Assembly (NCBI GenBank): GCA_023230755.1
Contig: JALNWS010000052.1
Span: 1-21,413 of the forward strand
Length of the DNA: 21,413 bases
Source: Azoarcus sp.
GTDB lineage: Bacteria > Pseudomonadota > Gammaproteobacteria > Burkholderiales > Rhodocyclaceae
Direction of reading: 5' to 3'
Shown: positions 1-8,623 of the stretch, piece after piece
Layout: each line of letters opens with the position of its first letter
How positions within the stretch are numbered: the stretch's first letter is position 1
Notes under the pieces: generated by a model
The model's database searches: none
Told to the model about the DNA's origin: nothing
The model's input: only the letters and a program-made list of their open reading frames with translations
Made by a program: the position numbers and the translations under genes

Positions 1-61
1 CTATGTATTGAAGAGGTACTCCTTCATATCCGGCGGTTTGTCCGGTCCCAGGATCAAGAAG

Positions 62-1981
62 ATGAATAGACGTCTTATCGATGCCTTGGCGAGGCGCTCC
101 ATTCTCTGGCTGGTCGGTCTGGCGATGGCGACGCTGACGCTGATCGGCCTCGCCGGCATGAGCGCGTCAGTGTTGGTGGCCGAGACGGTGCAGGGCAGCG
201 CCAGCGCCATCAACGCTGCTGGCAGCCTGCGGCGACTCACCCACCGCATGGCAAGCCTGGCCGTGGTCGAAACGATGCAGGGCAATGCGCCAGGGGCTGA
301 GGGCGCGCTGGCGTCAATCGCGGAGTTCGAGCAGACCCTGGTTCATCCGGCCTTGCTGCGCGCGCTTGAGCGCGCACCCGATGGCGTGTTTGCGGCAACC
401 TATCGCGGTGCCGAGGCGGACTGGCGTCTGAGCGTCAAGCCGCGCGTCGAGGCGATCCTGGCGGATGGACCTCCGCCTTCGCGTGAAGGCGTCGGGCTGA
501 TGCTGATCGAGATCGATGCCTTCGTCGATCAGCTCAACACGCTGGTGGCGGTGCTCGAACACGACACCGAGCGACGTATCGGAGATCTGCGCCAGATCCT
601 CGCGCTGGCGATCGGCTTGACCCTGCTGGTCGTGACGCTGGCGCTGGTGCTGCTCCAGCGCCGGGTGCAAAGGCCGCTCAGCCAGCTGCTGCTGGCGGCG
701 AACCGTATTGCAGCCGGCGACTTCTCGGCGCGGGTGAGCCATACCGGACGCGATGAGCTCGGGCAGCTCGGGACCACCTTCAACACCATGGCAGGGGAGC
801 TGTCCAAGCTCTATTGCGATCTGGAGAGCCGGGTCGAAGCCAAGACGGCCGAGCTGCAGCGCAGCAACCGGGCGCTGGAGCTGCTCTATCATGCGATTGC
901 GCGCCTGTATCACGCGCCGACAGCGCCTGAGGCCTACGAGGCTACACTGCGTGACATCGAGCAGGTGGTGGGGCTGAGCGGCAGCCTGGCCTGCATCGAG
1001 CCGCGGTATGACGGGCCGGCCACGGTGATTGCGAGCACCATTGGCCGGTGTCCGGATCATGATGCGGACGAGCTCGAGGCCGAACTGGCCTGCTCGCGTT
1101 GCCGTGCGCATTCGGAAGGCTGGAATTACGAGCGCGAGGGCGGCCACGATCTCTTGCGTGTGCCCTTGCGCGATGCGGAGCGGCATTTCGGCATGTTGCG
1201 TCTGACGCTGCCTCCCGGCCAACGCCTGGAGGACTGGCAGCGGCAACTGGTCGAGGCCCTGTCCCGTCATGTCGGGATGGCGCTCGGCGCCGCGCGGCGC
1301 AGCGAACAGGCGCGCCTGCTTGCCCTGCAGGAGGAGCGCTCGGTGATCGCCCGTGAGCTGCACGATTCGCTCGCCCAGTCCTTGTCCTACATGAAGATTC
1401 AGGTGAGCCTGGTGCAACCACTGTTAGGCGATCCCGCACGCAGCGTGGAGGCCGAGGCCATTCTCGCCGACCTGCGCTCGGGCATCAGCGCAGCCTACCG
1501 CCAGCTGCGCGAGCTGCTGGTGTCGTTCAGGCTCAAGATGACCGGAGATTTTTCGGAGCTGCTGCAGGCCTCTGTGGATGAATATGCGAGCAAGGGCAAG
1601 GTCGAGCTCATGCTCGAGAGCAGGCTCGCCGACTGCCATCTTGGTCCCAATCAGGAAGTGCACGTGCTGCACATCATCCGCGAGGGCCTGTCAAACATGG
1701 TGCGTCATGCGCACGCGAGGAGGGCGTGGCTGAGCCTGAACTGCGGTGCGGATGGTGAGGTTTCCGTGGTGCTCGACGACGACGGCGTCGGTCCTGGCAC
1801 GCCGCCCGCCGATGCCCGCAATCATCATGGACTTTCGATCATGCGCGAACGTGCGCGCAGTCTGGGCGGGCGCTTCGATATCGGGCCCCGGCCAGGCGGC
1901 GGCACGCGGGTCAGCGTGCATTTTCGTGCCGGCAGCCGCAGCGTGGCCAAATCAAGCATCGTTTTCGGGAGCGCGCAATGA
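62..1981 (+). CDS. narX: NarX-type nitrate/nitrite sensor histidine kinase
   Basis: This is a membrane sensor kinase that should phosphorylate the response regulator encoded next to it. From the ATG at 62 it has 639 residues. TM1 is at about 12-38. It is followed by a P-box-like segment at about 45-65 (AINAAGSLRRLTHRM), the ligand-binding signature of NarX/NarQ nitrate sensors. TM2 is at about 176-196 and a HAMP domain at about 197-250. A GAF-like central module contains C311, C330, C344 and C347, resembling the NarX cysteine cluster. The HisKA_3 H-box is HDSLAQ with phospho-acceptor H434, and the HATPase has N545 and DDDGVG at 572-577. The frame is open to the left edge (TTG at 8), but the ATG at 62 places TM1 correctly. 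The gene ends in an ATGA overlap with the regulator. Nitrate as ligand is inferred from the P-box; the kinase family assignment is firm. Confidence 0.9.
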   Translation: MNRRLIDALARRSILWLVGLAMATLTLIGLAGMSASVLVAETVQGSASAINAAGSLRRLTHRMASLAVVETMQGNAPGAEGALASIAEFEQTLVHPALLRALERAPDGVFAATYRGAEADWRLSVKPRVEAILADGPPPSREGVGLMLIEIDAFVDQLNTLVAVLEHDTERRIGDLRQILALAIGLTLLVVTLALVLLQRRVQRPLSQLLLAANRIAAGDFSARVSHTGRDELGQLGTTFNTMAGELSKLYCDLESRVEAKTAELQRSNRALELLYHAIARLYHAPTAPEAYEATLRDIEQVVGLSGSLACIEPRYDGPATVIASTIGRCPDHDADELEAELACSRCRAHSEGWNYEREGGHDLLRVPLRDAERHFGMLRLTLPPGQRLEDWQRQLVEALSRHVGMALGAARRSEQARLLALQEERSVIARELHDSLAQSLSYMKIQVSLVQPLLGDPARSVEAEAILADLRSGISAAYRQLRELLVSFRLKMTGDFSELLQASVDEYASKGKVELMLESRLADCHLGPNQEVHVLHIIREGLSNMVRHAHARRAWLSLNCGADGEVSVVLDDDGVGPGTPPADARNHHGLSIMRERARSLGGRFDIGPRPGGGTRVSVHFRAGSRSVAKSSIVFGSAQ

Positions 1982-2622
1982 GCGAGGTCCAGAGCGTCAT
2001 CATCGTGGATGACCATCCGCTGTTCCGCAAGGGGCTGATGCAGCTGCTGAAGACCATTCCGTCTCTGACCCTGCTCGGCGAGGCTGCAGGCGGACAAGAG
2101 GGGCTGGCGCTGGCGCTGCAGCTGCGGCCGGATCTGGTTCTGCTCGACCTGAACATGAAGGACATGGACGGTATCGAGGTTCTGCGCGGCATTCGCGCCG
2201 CCCGCATCGACTGTCGCGTGGTGATGGTGACGGTTTCCGATCATGGCGGGGATCTGGTCGCCGCCTTGCGTGCGGGGGCGGATGGCTACCTTCTGAAAGA
2301 CATGGAACCCGAGGCCATGGTTGATGCGCTGCGTGGTGTGGCCGGTGGCCGTATCGTCATTTCCGACGAGTTGACCCACCTCATGGCTGCTGCCCTGCGC
2401 GGCCCTGCACAGCCCGAGTCGGTCGCCGCTGCCGGGCTCACCGAGCAGGAGGTGCGCATTCTCGAGCAGATCTCCGCAGGCCTGTCGAACAAGCTCATTG
2501 GACGTGAACTGGACATCACCGAGGGCACGGTGAAGGTCCACGTCAAGCACATCCTGCGCAAACTCTCGATGCGTTCGCGGGTGGAGGCCGCCGTATGGGC
2601 GGTCGAGCACCTGCGCGGCTAG
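1978..2622 (+). CDS. narL: NarL-type response regulator (receiver + LuxR-type HTH)
   Basis: This is a 214-residue two-component response regulator and the likely phosphorylation target of the upstream kinase. The receiver domain occupies about 5-120, with acidic residues D11 and D12, phospho-acceptor D57 (LLDLNMKDMDG), switch residue S87 and conserved K107 (GYLLKD). The C-terminal LuxR/NarL helix-turn-helix at about 149-210 (LTEQEVRILEQISAGLSNK, then EGTVKVHVKHIL) binds DNA. The start is an ATG overlapping the kinase stop, with a GGGAG Shine-Dalgarno at 1967-1971 six bases upstream, so the pair is translationally coupled. Length and domain order are those of NarL/NarP. Direct control of the ccm genes just downstream is plausible, but I found no paired NarL heptamers (TACYYMT/AKGRGTA) in the gap after it. 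Confidence 0.92.
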   Translation: MSEVQSVIIVDDHPLFRKGLMQLLKTIPSLTLLGEAAGGQEGLALALQLRPDLVLLDLNMKDMDGIEVLRGIRAARIDCRVVMVTVSDHGGDLVAALRAGADGYLLKDMEPEAMVDALRGVAGGRIVISDELTHLMAAALRGPAQPESVAAAGLTEQEVRILEQISAGLSNKLIGRELDITEGTVKVHVKHILRKLSMRSRVEAAVWAVEHLRG

Positions 2623-2765
2623 TCGCCCATTCCGGTCAATCCAGCCATCCGATTTTCCGCGGGCGTCGTTCTCTGCGTCCGGAATCACGGCAATTTTGTC
2701 GTGTACGCGGGTTTATAAGCAGAAAACGTTTCAGCCAGCGCCGTGCTGTGGTTCAATCCGTCCCC
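2623..2765 (+). promoter_or_regulatory. narL-ccmA intergenic region with possible promoter
   Basis: This 143-base gap has a -10-like TATAAG at 2714-2719, which would put a transcript start near 2726 and leave about 40 bases of leader before ccmA. No good -35 lies at the right distance: TTGTCG at 2696-2701 is only 12 bases away, and the hexamer at 17 bases is CAATTT. A 7-base inverted repeat, ATTCCGG at 2629-2635 and CCGGAAT at 2679-2685, is too widely spaced to be a convincing terminator. I see no FNR-type TTGAT-N4-ATCAA site. A separate ccm promoter here is likely from the gap size, but its exact position is weakly supported. Confidence 0.3.
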
Positions 2766-3392
2766 ATGCTCGAAGCCGACAACCTTGCCTGTCTGAAAGG
2801 CGACCGCCTGCTGTTTCGTGGCCTCGCCCTGCGCCTGGCGGCGGGTGAGCTGCTGCGGATTGCCGGCCCCAACGGGGTAGGCAAGACCAGTCTGCTGCGT
2901 CTGGTCTCCGGACTGGCGCTGGCCGAGGCGGGAGAGGTGCGCTGGAAGGGGACGGCTATCGGCCGCGACCGCGAGGCGTTTCATCGCGATCTGCTCTACG
3001 TGGGCCATGCACCGGCGCTCAACGACATGCTCACCCCGCTCGAGAACCTGCAGTTTACAATTGCGGCAGCAGGCGACGAAGCGGATGCCGAAAGCTGCAT
3101 GCAGGCACTGGTGCGCATCGGCCTGGCCAACCAGCTTGATCTGCCCGCGCGGGTGCTGTCCCAGGGGCAACGCCGCAGGGTGGGGCTGGCGCGCCTCTTT
3201 CTGTCGGCCCGGCGGCCCCTGTGGGTTCTCGACGAACCGTTTACCGCGCTGGATGTGGGGGCTGTGGAGGACCTGGCGGGCACGCTGTCCGATCATTGCA
3301 CGGCAGGCGGCATGGTCATGCTTACGACGCACCAGGATGCACCGTTTGCCATGCCTCCGAAGGTGCTCGACGTTGGGGCGTTTGCGTGCTGA
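2766..3392 (+). CDS. ccmA: Heme exporter ATP-binding protein CcmA
   Basis: This is the cytoplasmic ATPase of the CcmABCD complex, which uses ATP hydrolysis to release holo-CcmE from CcmC during System I cytochrome c maturation. The protein has 208 residues, the usual size. It shows Walker A GPNGVGKT at 34-41, the ABC signature LSQGQ at 131-135, Walker B LWVLDEP at 152-158 and an H-loop histidine in TTHQD near residue 180. The frame is open further upstream (to 2595), but the ATG at 2766 gives the family-typical beginning MLEADNLAC; a GTG at 2748 would add six residues. Neither start has a clear Shine-Dalgarno. It is the first gene of the ccm operon and overlaps ccmB by seven bases. Confidence 0.93.
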   Translation: MLEADNLACLKGDRLLFRGLALRLAAGELLRIAGPNGVGKTSLLRLVSGLALAEAGEVRWKGTAIGRDREAFHRDLLYVGHAPALNDMLTPLENLQFTIAAAGDEADAESCMQALVRIGLANQLDLPARVLSQGQRRRVGLARLFLSARRPLWVLDEPFTALDVGAVEDLAGTLSDHCTAGGMVMLTTHQDAPFAMPPKVLDVGAFAC

Positions 3393-4054
3393 GTACCTTT
3401 TTTGCTGTCCTGCGCCGTGACTTGTTGCTGGCCTGGCGGGGCCGGGCCGACGTCATGGTGACGCTGGCTTTCTTCGTCATCGTGGTGTGCCTGTTTCCGT
3501 TCGGCGTCGGCGCCGAACCCAACCTGCTGCGGGCGATTGCGCCGGGCGTGCTGTGGGTGGCAGCCTTGCTCGCCTGCCTGCTGTCGCTGCACCGGTTGTT
3601 TGCGCAGGACTATGCCGACGGAACTCTGGAGCAACTTCTTCTGTCCAGTGAGCCGGCGGTACTGTGGGTGCTGGCGAAGATCCTGGCGTTCTGGCTTACC
3701 ACCGGCCTGCCGGTCGTGGTGGTGGCGCCTGGCCTGGGCCTTTTACTTGACCTTGAGCAAGGCGCGCTGCCGGTGCTGGTCTTAAGTTTGGCGCTGGGTA
3801 CGCCGATTCTTGCCTTGCTGGGCGCGGTCGGTGCAGCGCTCACACTGGGGGTGCGGGGCGGTGGCATGTTGCTGGCGCTGCTGATCCTGCCGCTGTTCGT
3901 GCCGGTGCTGATCTTTGGTGCCGGTGCAGTGGAAGCCGAGGCCTCCGGGACGGGGGCGCTGGCGCATCTGCTGCTGCTTGGCGGCGGGCTTGCAGGGGCG
4001 CTGGCGCTGGCACCGATTGCCTGCGCGGCATCCTTACGTATTTCGACTGAATGA
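3386..4054 (+). CDS. ccmB: Heme exporter membrane protein CcmB
   Basis: This is the integral membrane partner of CcmA in the CcmABCD release complex. From the GTG at 3386 it has 222 residues, matching the roughly 220 of CcmB, and begins MLSTFFAVLRRDLLLAWRGR, the typical opening with a short basic segment before the first helix. About six hydrophobic segments follow, including VTLAFFVIVVCLFPFGVG and a run of Leu/Ala/Gly-rich helices to the end. The frame stays open upstream to 3221, but that part lies over the ccmA Walker B region and is not CcmB-like. The GTG overlaps the end of ccmA, which supports translational coupling. Confidence 0.92.
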   Translation: MLSTFFAVLRRDLLLAWRGRADVMVTLAFFVIVVCLFPFGVGAEPNLLRAIAPGVLWVAALLACLLSLHRLFAQDYADGTLEQLLLSSEPAVLWVLAKILAFWLTTGLPVVVVAPGLGLLLDLEQGALPVLVLSLALGTPILALLGAVGAALTLGVRGGGMLLALLILPLFVPVLIFGAGAVEAEASGTGALAHLLLLGGGLAGALALAPIACAASLRISTE

Positions 4055-4060
4055 TCTGAC

Positions 4061-4858
4061 ATGGCCTCTGGCTCAATCGACCAAGACAATCGCATGAATC
4101 CAAGTCCGCGTGGCCCCAGCGTGCTCCGTTTTGCCGCTCCGCAGAATTTCTATCCGCTGGCCGGGCGCCTGGCGCCCTGGTTTGCCGTGACCGCCGCCGT
4201 GCTCACGCTGATCGGCTTATGGCTGGCATTTTTTGTCGCGCCGGTCGATGCGACCCAGGGCAACGTCTACCGCGTCATCTTCATCCACGTGCCGGCGGCA
4301 TGGATGTCGATGTTCATCTACCTGGTCATGGCCTTCTGGTCCGCCGTGGGGCTGGTGATGAACACCCGGCTGTCGTTCGTCATGAGCCAGGCGCTGGCGC
4401 CGACCGGTGCCATGTTCTGTTTCGTGGCGCTATGGACCGGCGCGCTATGGGGACGTCCGACCTGGGGCGCCTACTGGGTGTGGGATGCCCGCCTGACCTC
4501 GCAGTTGCTGCTGCTGTTCCTGTATTTCGGTTTCATCGCCCTGACCCGCGCCATCGAGGATCCGCGTCGCGGTGATCGTGCGGGGGCCATCATTGCGCTG
4601 GTTGGCGCCGTCAATGTGCCGGTCATCTATTTCTCGGTGAAGTGGTGGAACACGCTGCACCAGGGCGCATCGGTCAGCCTGACCAAGGCGCCGTCGATGG
4701 CCTCCACGATGCTGATGGGCATGCTGGTGCTGGCATTTGCATCATGGGCATACACCCTGGCGGTGACCCTGTGGCGGGTACGCCCGATGATTCTTGAGCG
4801 CGAGCGCCACACTGAGTGGGTGGGCGCTGTGCTCGACCGTGAGGGGGGGCGCAAATGA
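4061..4858 (+). CDS. ccmC: Heme-handling protein CcmC (WWD domain)
   Basis: CcmC presents heme to the chaperone CcmE at the periplasmic face of the membrane. The protein has 265 residues from the ATG at 4061, with about six membrane helices. The tryptophan-rich WWD motif is WGRPTWGAYWVWD at 130-142. The two external heme-ligand histidines expected for the family are H76 (FIHVPAAW) and H200 (TLHQGAS), flanking the WWD loop as in known CcmC. A second ATG at 4094 gives a 254-residue product closer to the usual length. Neither start has a clear Shine-Dalgarno; 4061 is given because the other ccm junctions are tight (six bases after ccmB). The end overlaps ccmD by ATGA. Confidence 0.93.
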   Translation: MASGSIDQDNRMNPSPRGPSVLRFAAPQNFYPLAGRLAPWFAVTAAVLTLIGLWLAFFVAPVDATQGNVYRVIFIHVPAAWMSMFIYLVMAFWSAVGLVMNTRLSFVMSQALAPTGAMFCFVALWTGALWGRPTWGAYWVWDARLTSQLLLLFLYFGFIALTRAIEDPRRGDRAGAIIALVGAVNVPVIYFSVKWWNTLHQGASVSLTKAPSMASTMLMGMLVLAFASWAYTLAVTLWRVRPMILERERHTEWVGAVLDREGGRK

Positions 4859-5067
4859 TGCAATGGGAGTCGTGGTCGGCGTTCTGGGACATGGGTGGCG
4901 CGGGCTTTTTTGTCTGGGGCAGTTATGGCGTGACGTTTGCGGTGATCGCGCTGGAACTTGTTCTGGTGTTACAGCGTCGGAAGGAGACCGTGAAGCGGCT
5001 GTTGCGCTGGCGCCGCGCGGTTGGCAAGGATGGTTCGGGACGCGCAGGCGCCCGCATGGAGTCTTGA
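4855..5067 (+). CDS. ccmD: Heme exporter small subunit CcmD
   Basis: This is the small single-pass subunit of the CcmABCD complex, needed for release of holo-CcmE. The product has 70 residues. It has one membrane helix at about 18-41 (FFVWGSYGVTFAVIALELVL), followed by a basic cytoplasmic tail (QRRKETVKRLLRWRR) as in other CcmD proteins. Sequence identity is low in this family, so the call rests on position between ccmC and ccmE, size and topology. The ATG overlaps the ccmC stop (ATGA), and only one base separates it from the ccmE start codon. Confidence 0.85.
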   Translation: MMQWESWSAFWDMGGAGFFVWGSYGVTFAVIALELVLVLQRRKETVKRLLRWRRAVGKDGSGRAGARMES

Positions 5068-5068
5068 T

Positions 5069-5515
5069 ATGAAACCCCGTAGCAAACGCATGATGCTGGT
5101 CGGTGGTGGCGTGGTACTGCTCGTCGCGGCCGTGGCCCTGGTGTTGTCTGCCTTTCAGCAGAACATGGTGTTCTTCCATACGCCTTCCGACGTGATGGAG
5201 GGCAAGGCCCCCAGGGGCAAGACCTTCCGGATTGGCGGCCTGGTCGAGAGCGGTTCGCTGCAGCGCGAGGCGGACGGCTTTACCGTACGCTTTGCCATCA
5301 CGGATACCGCACAAACGATTCCGGTCAGCTACAAGGGCACGCTGCCCGACCTGTTCAAGGAAGGCAAGGGCGCGGTGGTGCAGGGCTCGCTCGGGCCCGA
5401 CGGACAGTTCCGCGCTACCGAGGTGCTTGCCAAGCACGATGAGAACTACATGCCGCCCGAGGCCGCCCACGCGCTTGAGCAGGCGCAGAAAACCGCCGAT
5501 ACGGTGAGCCAATGA
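5069..5515 (+). CDS. ccmE: Periplasmic heme chaperone CcmE
   Basis: CcmE carries heme covalently from CcmC to the CcmF/CcmH ligation module. The protein has 148 residues, with an N-terminal membrane anchor at about 9-29 (MMLVGGGVVLLVAAVALVL) after a basic start, then an OB-fold beta-barrel domain. The covalent heme-binding histidine is H123, in the HxxxY form (HDENY, tyrosine at 127), in the expected C-terminal position. The reading frame opens earlier at 5021, but the ATG at 5069 directly follows the ccmD stop and gives the standard length. It ends in an ATGA overlap with ccmF. Confidence 0.94.
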   Translation: MKPRSKRMMLVGGGVVLLVAAVALVLSAFQQNMVFFHTPSDVMEGKAPRGKTFRIGGLVESGSLQREADGFTVRFAITDTAQTIPVSYKGTLPDLFKEGKGAVVQGSLGPDGQFRATEVLAKHDENYMPPEAAHALEQAQKTADTVSQ

Positions 5516-7485
5516 TCCCTGAACTCGGTCACTTCGCACTCGTTCTTGCCCTCGTCCTTGCGCTGATTCAGGCGGTGTTGCCGCTGGTCGGTGCGTCCCG
5601 CAACAATCAATCGATGATGGCCGTGGCGCGGCCCGCGGCGCAGGGACAGTTCGTCTTTGTTACCTTCGCCTTTGCCTGCCTGACCTGGGCCTTCATCAAC
5701 AGCGATTTTTCGGTGCAGCTGGTGGCCGTCAATTCGAACAGTGATACGCCCCTGATGTACAAGATCACGGGCGTGTGGGGCAATCACGAGGGTTCGCTGC
5801 TGCTGTGGGCGATGTCGCTGTCGCTGTGGACGGTGGCGGTCACCGTGTTCTCGCGTCATGTGCCGCAGGTCTTCCTGGCCCGCGTACTCGGTGTGCTGGG
5901 CTGTATCAGCGTCGGCTTCATCGCCTTCATGCTGGTGACCTCCAACCCCTTCGACCGCCTGCTTCCGGGGGCGGCCGAGGGACGTGACCTGAATCCCCTG
6001 CTGCAGGATCCGGGGATGATCATTCATCCGCCGCTGCTGTACATGGGCTACGTGGGCTTCTCGGTGGCGTTCGCCTTTGCCATTTCGGCGCTGCTCAGCG
6101 GGCGCATGGATGCGGCCTGGGCGCGCTGGTCGCGGCCGTGGACGATTGCAGCGTGGGTGTTTCTGACCGCCGGCATCATGGTGGGCTCGGCGTGGGCGTA
6201 CTACGAGTTGGGCTGGGGCGGCTGGTGGTTCTGGGATCCGGTGGAGAACGCGTCGTTCATGCCCTGGTTGCTGGGAACCGCACTGATCCACTCGCTGGCA
6301 GTCACCGAGAAGCGCGGTGCCTTCCGCAGCTGGACCGTCCTGCTCGCCATCGGTGCCTTTTCGCTGTCACTGCTCGGTACCTTCCTCGTGCGCTCGGGTG
6401 TGATCACCAGCGTGCATGCCTTTGCAACCGACCCTGCACGCGGCATGTTCATTCTCGCCCTGCTGGTGCTGGTCATCGGCGTGTCGCTGCTGCTCTACGC
6501 CTGGCGGGCACCGCGCCTCACCGGCGGCGGCAGTTTCGGTCTGGTTTCGCGCGAAACCACGCTGCTGGGCAATAACGTGCTGCTGGCGGTGGTGTCGGCC
6601 TCGGTGTTGCTGGGCACGCTTTACCCGCTCTTCCTCGATGCACTCAATCTGGGCAAGATCTCGGTTGGACCGCCGTATTTCCAGGCCGTGTTCGTGCCCC
6701 TGATGACGCCCGTTGTGGTGTTGATGATGTTCGGACCCTACCTGCGCTGGAAGAGCGACAAGGTGGGCACCGTGGTTCGCCGCCTGGCGCCGGCCGGCAT
6801 CGCCAGCATCGCGATCGGCTTCGGTACCGCGTTTGCGCTCGATCACCTGACCTGGCGCACCGTCCTCGGGCTGTGTCTGGCGGCCTGGGTCGTGCTGGCC
6901 AGCCTGCAGCTGCTCGGAGGGCGCTTGCGCGAGCGCGCCGGTGCGTCCATGTCGAGCCGTCTGTCAGCGATTCCTGCTGCCTGGTGGGGCATGTGGACCG
7001 CACACTTCGGTGTCGGCATCTTCATCATCGGTGTGACCCTGGTCGGCAGCATCGACGCCAACCTCGATTTGCGCATGAAGGCGGGCGATCAGGCGGAGTT
7101 CGCCGGTTACAGCTTCAGCTTCAAGGGCGTCGAGCGTATCGCGGGTCCCAACTACGACGCCTCCAGGGCGACCATAGATCTGAGTCGCGATGGCAAGCCT
7201 GTTGCGGTTCTGGAGCCGGAAAAGCGTGTCTATCGGGCGATGGGCATGCCGATGACCGAGGCCGCACTCGATATCGGTCCTTTCCGCGATGTGTATGTGT
7301 CGCTTGGCGAGCAATTGCCCGAGGGCGACTGGGTGGTGAGTCTGCACCGCAAGCCCTTCATCAGCTGGATCTGGGCAGGATGCATCCTGATGGCGCTGGG
7401 CGGCATACTGGCTGCTGCAGACCGTCGCTATCGTCGTCTGGCAGAGCGCAGCGCACCCGCCGGCGCCGCACAACATGCCGTTTGA
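5512..7485 (+). CDS. ccmF: Cytochrome c heme lyase subunit CcmF
   Basis: CcmF, with CcmH and CcmI, transfers heme from CcmE to the CXXCH motifs of apocytochromes c. The protein has 657 residues, the usual length, with many membrane helices throughout. The WWD signature is WGGWWFWDPVENASF at 235-249, followed by conserved ALIHSLAVTEKRGAF. A second conserved region, GVWGNHEGSLLLW, lies at about 87-99, and its histidine is a known family feature. The C-terminal periplasmic portion (about 515-620) precedes a last helix. The start overlaps ccmE by ATGA; no frameshift is seen. Confidence 0.95.
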   Translation: MIPELGHFALVLALVLALIQAVLPLVGASRNNQSMMAVARPAAQGQFVFVTFAFACLTWAFINSDFSVQLVAVNSNSDTPLMYKITGVWGNHEGSLLLWAMSLSLWTVAVTVFSRHVPQVFLARVLGVLGCISVGFIAFMLVTSNPFDRLLPGAAEGRDLNPLLQDPGMIIHPPLLYMGYVGFSVAFAFAISALLSGRMDAAWARWSRPWTIAAWVFLTAGIMVGSAWAYYELGWGGWWFWDPVENASFMPWLLGTALIHSLAVTEKRGAFRSWTVLLAIGAFSLSLLGTFLVRSGVITSVHAFATDPARGMFILALLVLVIGVSLLLYAWRAPRLTGGGSFGLVSRETTLLGNNVLLAVVSASVLLGTLYPLFLDALNLGKISVGPPYFQAVFVPLMTPVVVLMMFGPYLRWKSDKVGTVVRRLAPAGIASIAIGFGTAFALDHLTWRTVLGLCLAAWVVLASLQLLGGRLRERAGASMSSRLSAIPAAWWGMWTAHFGVGIFIIGVTLVGSIDANLDLRMKAGDQAEFAGYSFSFKGVERIAGPNYDASRATIDLSRDGKPVAVLEPEKRVYRAMGMPMTEAALDIGPFRDVYVSLGEQLPEGDWVVSLHRKPFISWIWAGCILMALGGILAAADRRYRRLAERSAPAGAAQHAV

Positions 7486-7494
7486 GAACCGTTC

Positions 7495-8088
7495 ATGAAA
7501 GCCAAGTTTCTTGTTCCACTGTTTCTTTTCCTGCTGCTCATCGGGTTTCTCGGTTTTGGCCTCACGCTCAACCCGCGTGAAGTCCCTTCGCCGCTGATCG
7601 ACAAGCCTGCGCCGGATTTCAGCCTCGCCCGTCTGGACCAGCCGGAGCAGCGTTTCGGACTGGAACAGATGCGCGGTCAGGTGTGGTTGCTCAATGTGTG
7701 GGCGTCGTGGTGCGTAGCCTGCCGTCAGGAGCATCCCGTCCTGGTCAAGCTCGCGCGTAGCGGCGTGGTGCCCATCGTCGGCCTCAACTACAAGGAAGTG
7801 CGTGGTGACGGGGAGATCGATGCGCGCGGCATGGCGCTCGAGACCGAGACCGCACAGGCGATCGAACGTGCCCGTGACTGGCTGACCCGGCACGGAAATC
7901 CCTACCAGCTTTCGGTGATGGATATCGACGGCCGGGTGGGAATCGATTTCGGTGTGTATGGCGTACCCGAAACTTTTCTCATCGATCAGCAGGGCCGTAT
8001 CCGCTACAAGCAGATCGGACCGGTGACCGCGGAAAACCTGGAACAGGTGCTGATGCCAAAGATCAAGGAGTTGCAGCGTGCAGGTTGA
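7495..8088 (+). CDS. ccmG: Thiol:disulfide oxidoreductase CcmG (DsbE)
   Basis: This is a membrane-anchored periplasmic thioredoxin-fold protein that keeps apocytochrome or CcmH cysteines reduced for heme ligation. The protein has 197 residues. The N-terminal anchor is at about 5-24 (FLVPLFLFLLLIGFLGFGL). The thioredoxin-like domain has the redox motif WCVAC with C73 and C76, and the cis-proline loop GVPET starting at G156 (P158). The acidic insert typical of CcmG is present after the active-site helix (NYKEVRGDGE). It begins nine bases after ccmF, and its end is overlapped by the GTG start of ccmH. Confidence 0.94.
   Translation: MKAKFLVPLFLFLLLIGFLGFGLTLNPREVPSPLIDKPAPDFSLARLDQPEQRFGLEQMRGQVWLLNVWASWCVACRQEHPVLVKLARSGVVPIVGLNYKEVRGDGEIDARGMALETETAQAIERARDWLTRHGNPYQLSVMDIDGRVGIDFGVYGVPETFLIDQQGRIRYKQIGPVTAENLEQVLMPKIKELQRAG
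8065..8070 (+). promoter_or_regulatory. Shine-Dalgarno deciding the ccmH start
   Basis: AAGGAG lies seven bases before the GTG at 8078 and within the end of ccmG. It is the best ribosome site in the operon and favours the GTG over the internal ATG at 8096, which has only a weak GGTTGAG upstream. Confidence 0.6.
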
Positions 8089-8623
8089 GCGTTTCATGTC
8101 GGGGCGCCGTCTTCTTGCGACCCTGTTTGCGGTCTGTGCGTTTGGCGGCGTCGCGGCGGTTCACGCTGCCGAGACGGGTACTGCAACGCCGATAGTGGCC
8201 GATCAGGCGCTCGAGGATGAGGTCCAGGAGCTGTCCCACAAGCTGCGCTGCCTGGTGTGTCAGAATCAGTCGATTGCCGAGTCGCATGCCCCGCTTGCAG
8301 TCGATTTGCGGAATCAGGTGCGAGAACAACTTGCTGCGGGCAAGAGCAAGAATGAAGTCATCGATTACCTGGTCGAGCGTTACGGTGATTTCGTGCTCTA
8401 CGAGCCACCGTTCAAGACCACCACCTTGCTGCTGTGGGGCGGCCCCGCCGCGCTGCTGCTCGGTGGCGCCAGCTGGCTGGCCTTCCGTCTGCGCCGACGC
8501 GCTGCTGAAGCCGCCGTGCAGGATCAACTTTCCACTGCGGAGCGCGCCCGCGCCCGCGCACTGCTTGCGGGCGACGCGCCCGCCACCGCAGACAAACCGT
8601 CTGCCGAGGAGCCCCGTTCGTGA
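8078..8623 (+). CDS. ccmH: Cytochrome c maturation thioreductase CcmH
   Basis: CcmH is a periplasm-facing membrane protein that, with CcmG, handles the cysteine thiols of apocytochrome c. The protein has 181 residues from GTG 8078. A signal-type N-terminus (RRLLATLFAVCAFGGVAAVHA) precedes the three-helix CcmH domain, whose redox motif is LRCLVCQNQS with C58 and C61. One membrane helix follows (LLLWGGPAALLLGGASWLAF, about 115-134), then an Ala/Arg-rich cytoplasmic tail. It is a stand-alone CcmH rather than the longer CcmH-CcmI fusion of E. coli; CcmI is encoded by the next gene. It ends in a GTGA overlap with ccmI. Confidence 0.93.
   Translation: MQVERFMSGRRLLATLFAVCAFGGVAAVHAAETGTATPIVADQALEDEVQELSHKLRCLVCQNQSIAESHAPLAVDLRNQVREQLAAGKSKNEVIDYLVERYGDFVLYEPPFKTTTLLLWGGPAALLLGGASWLAFRLRRRAAEAAVQDQLSTAERARARALLAGDAPATADKPSAEEPRS
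8606..8611 (+). promoter_or_regulatory. Shine-Dalgarno for ccmI
   Basis: GAGGAG lies eight bases before the GTG at 8620 and supports that non-ATG start, which overlaps the ccmH stop (GTGA). Confidence 0.55.

Noticed and set aside
17..23. TACTCCT upstream of the kinase gene, a match to a single NarL heptamer
   Set aside because: A lone degenerate seven-base match is expected often by chance; no 7-2-7 partner with correct orientation and spacing is present.
314..1417. A 367-codon minus-strand frame opposite the sensor kinase
   Set aside because: Low-complexity Gln/His/Arg composition with no domain; the kinase motifs are on the plus strand.
2629..2685. Inverted repeat ATTCCGG/CCGGAAT after narL
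   Set aside because: Only seven bases per arm with over 40 bases between and no T-run, so neither a terminator nor an operator is supported.
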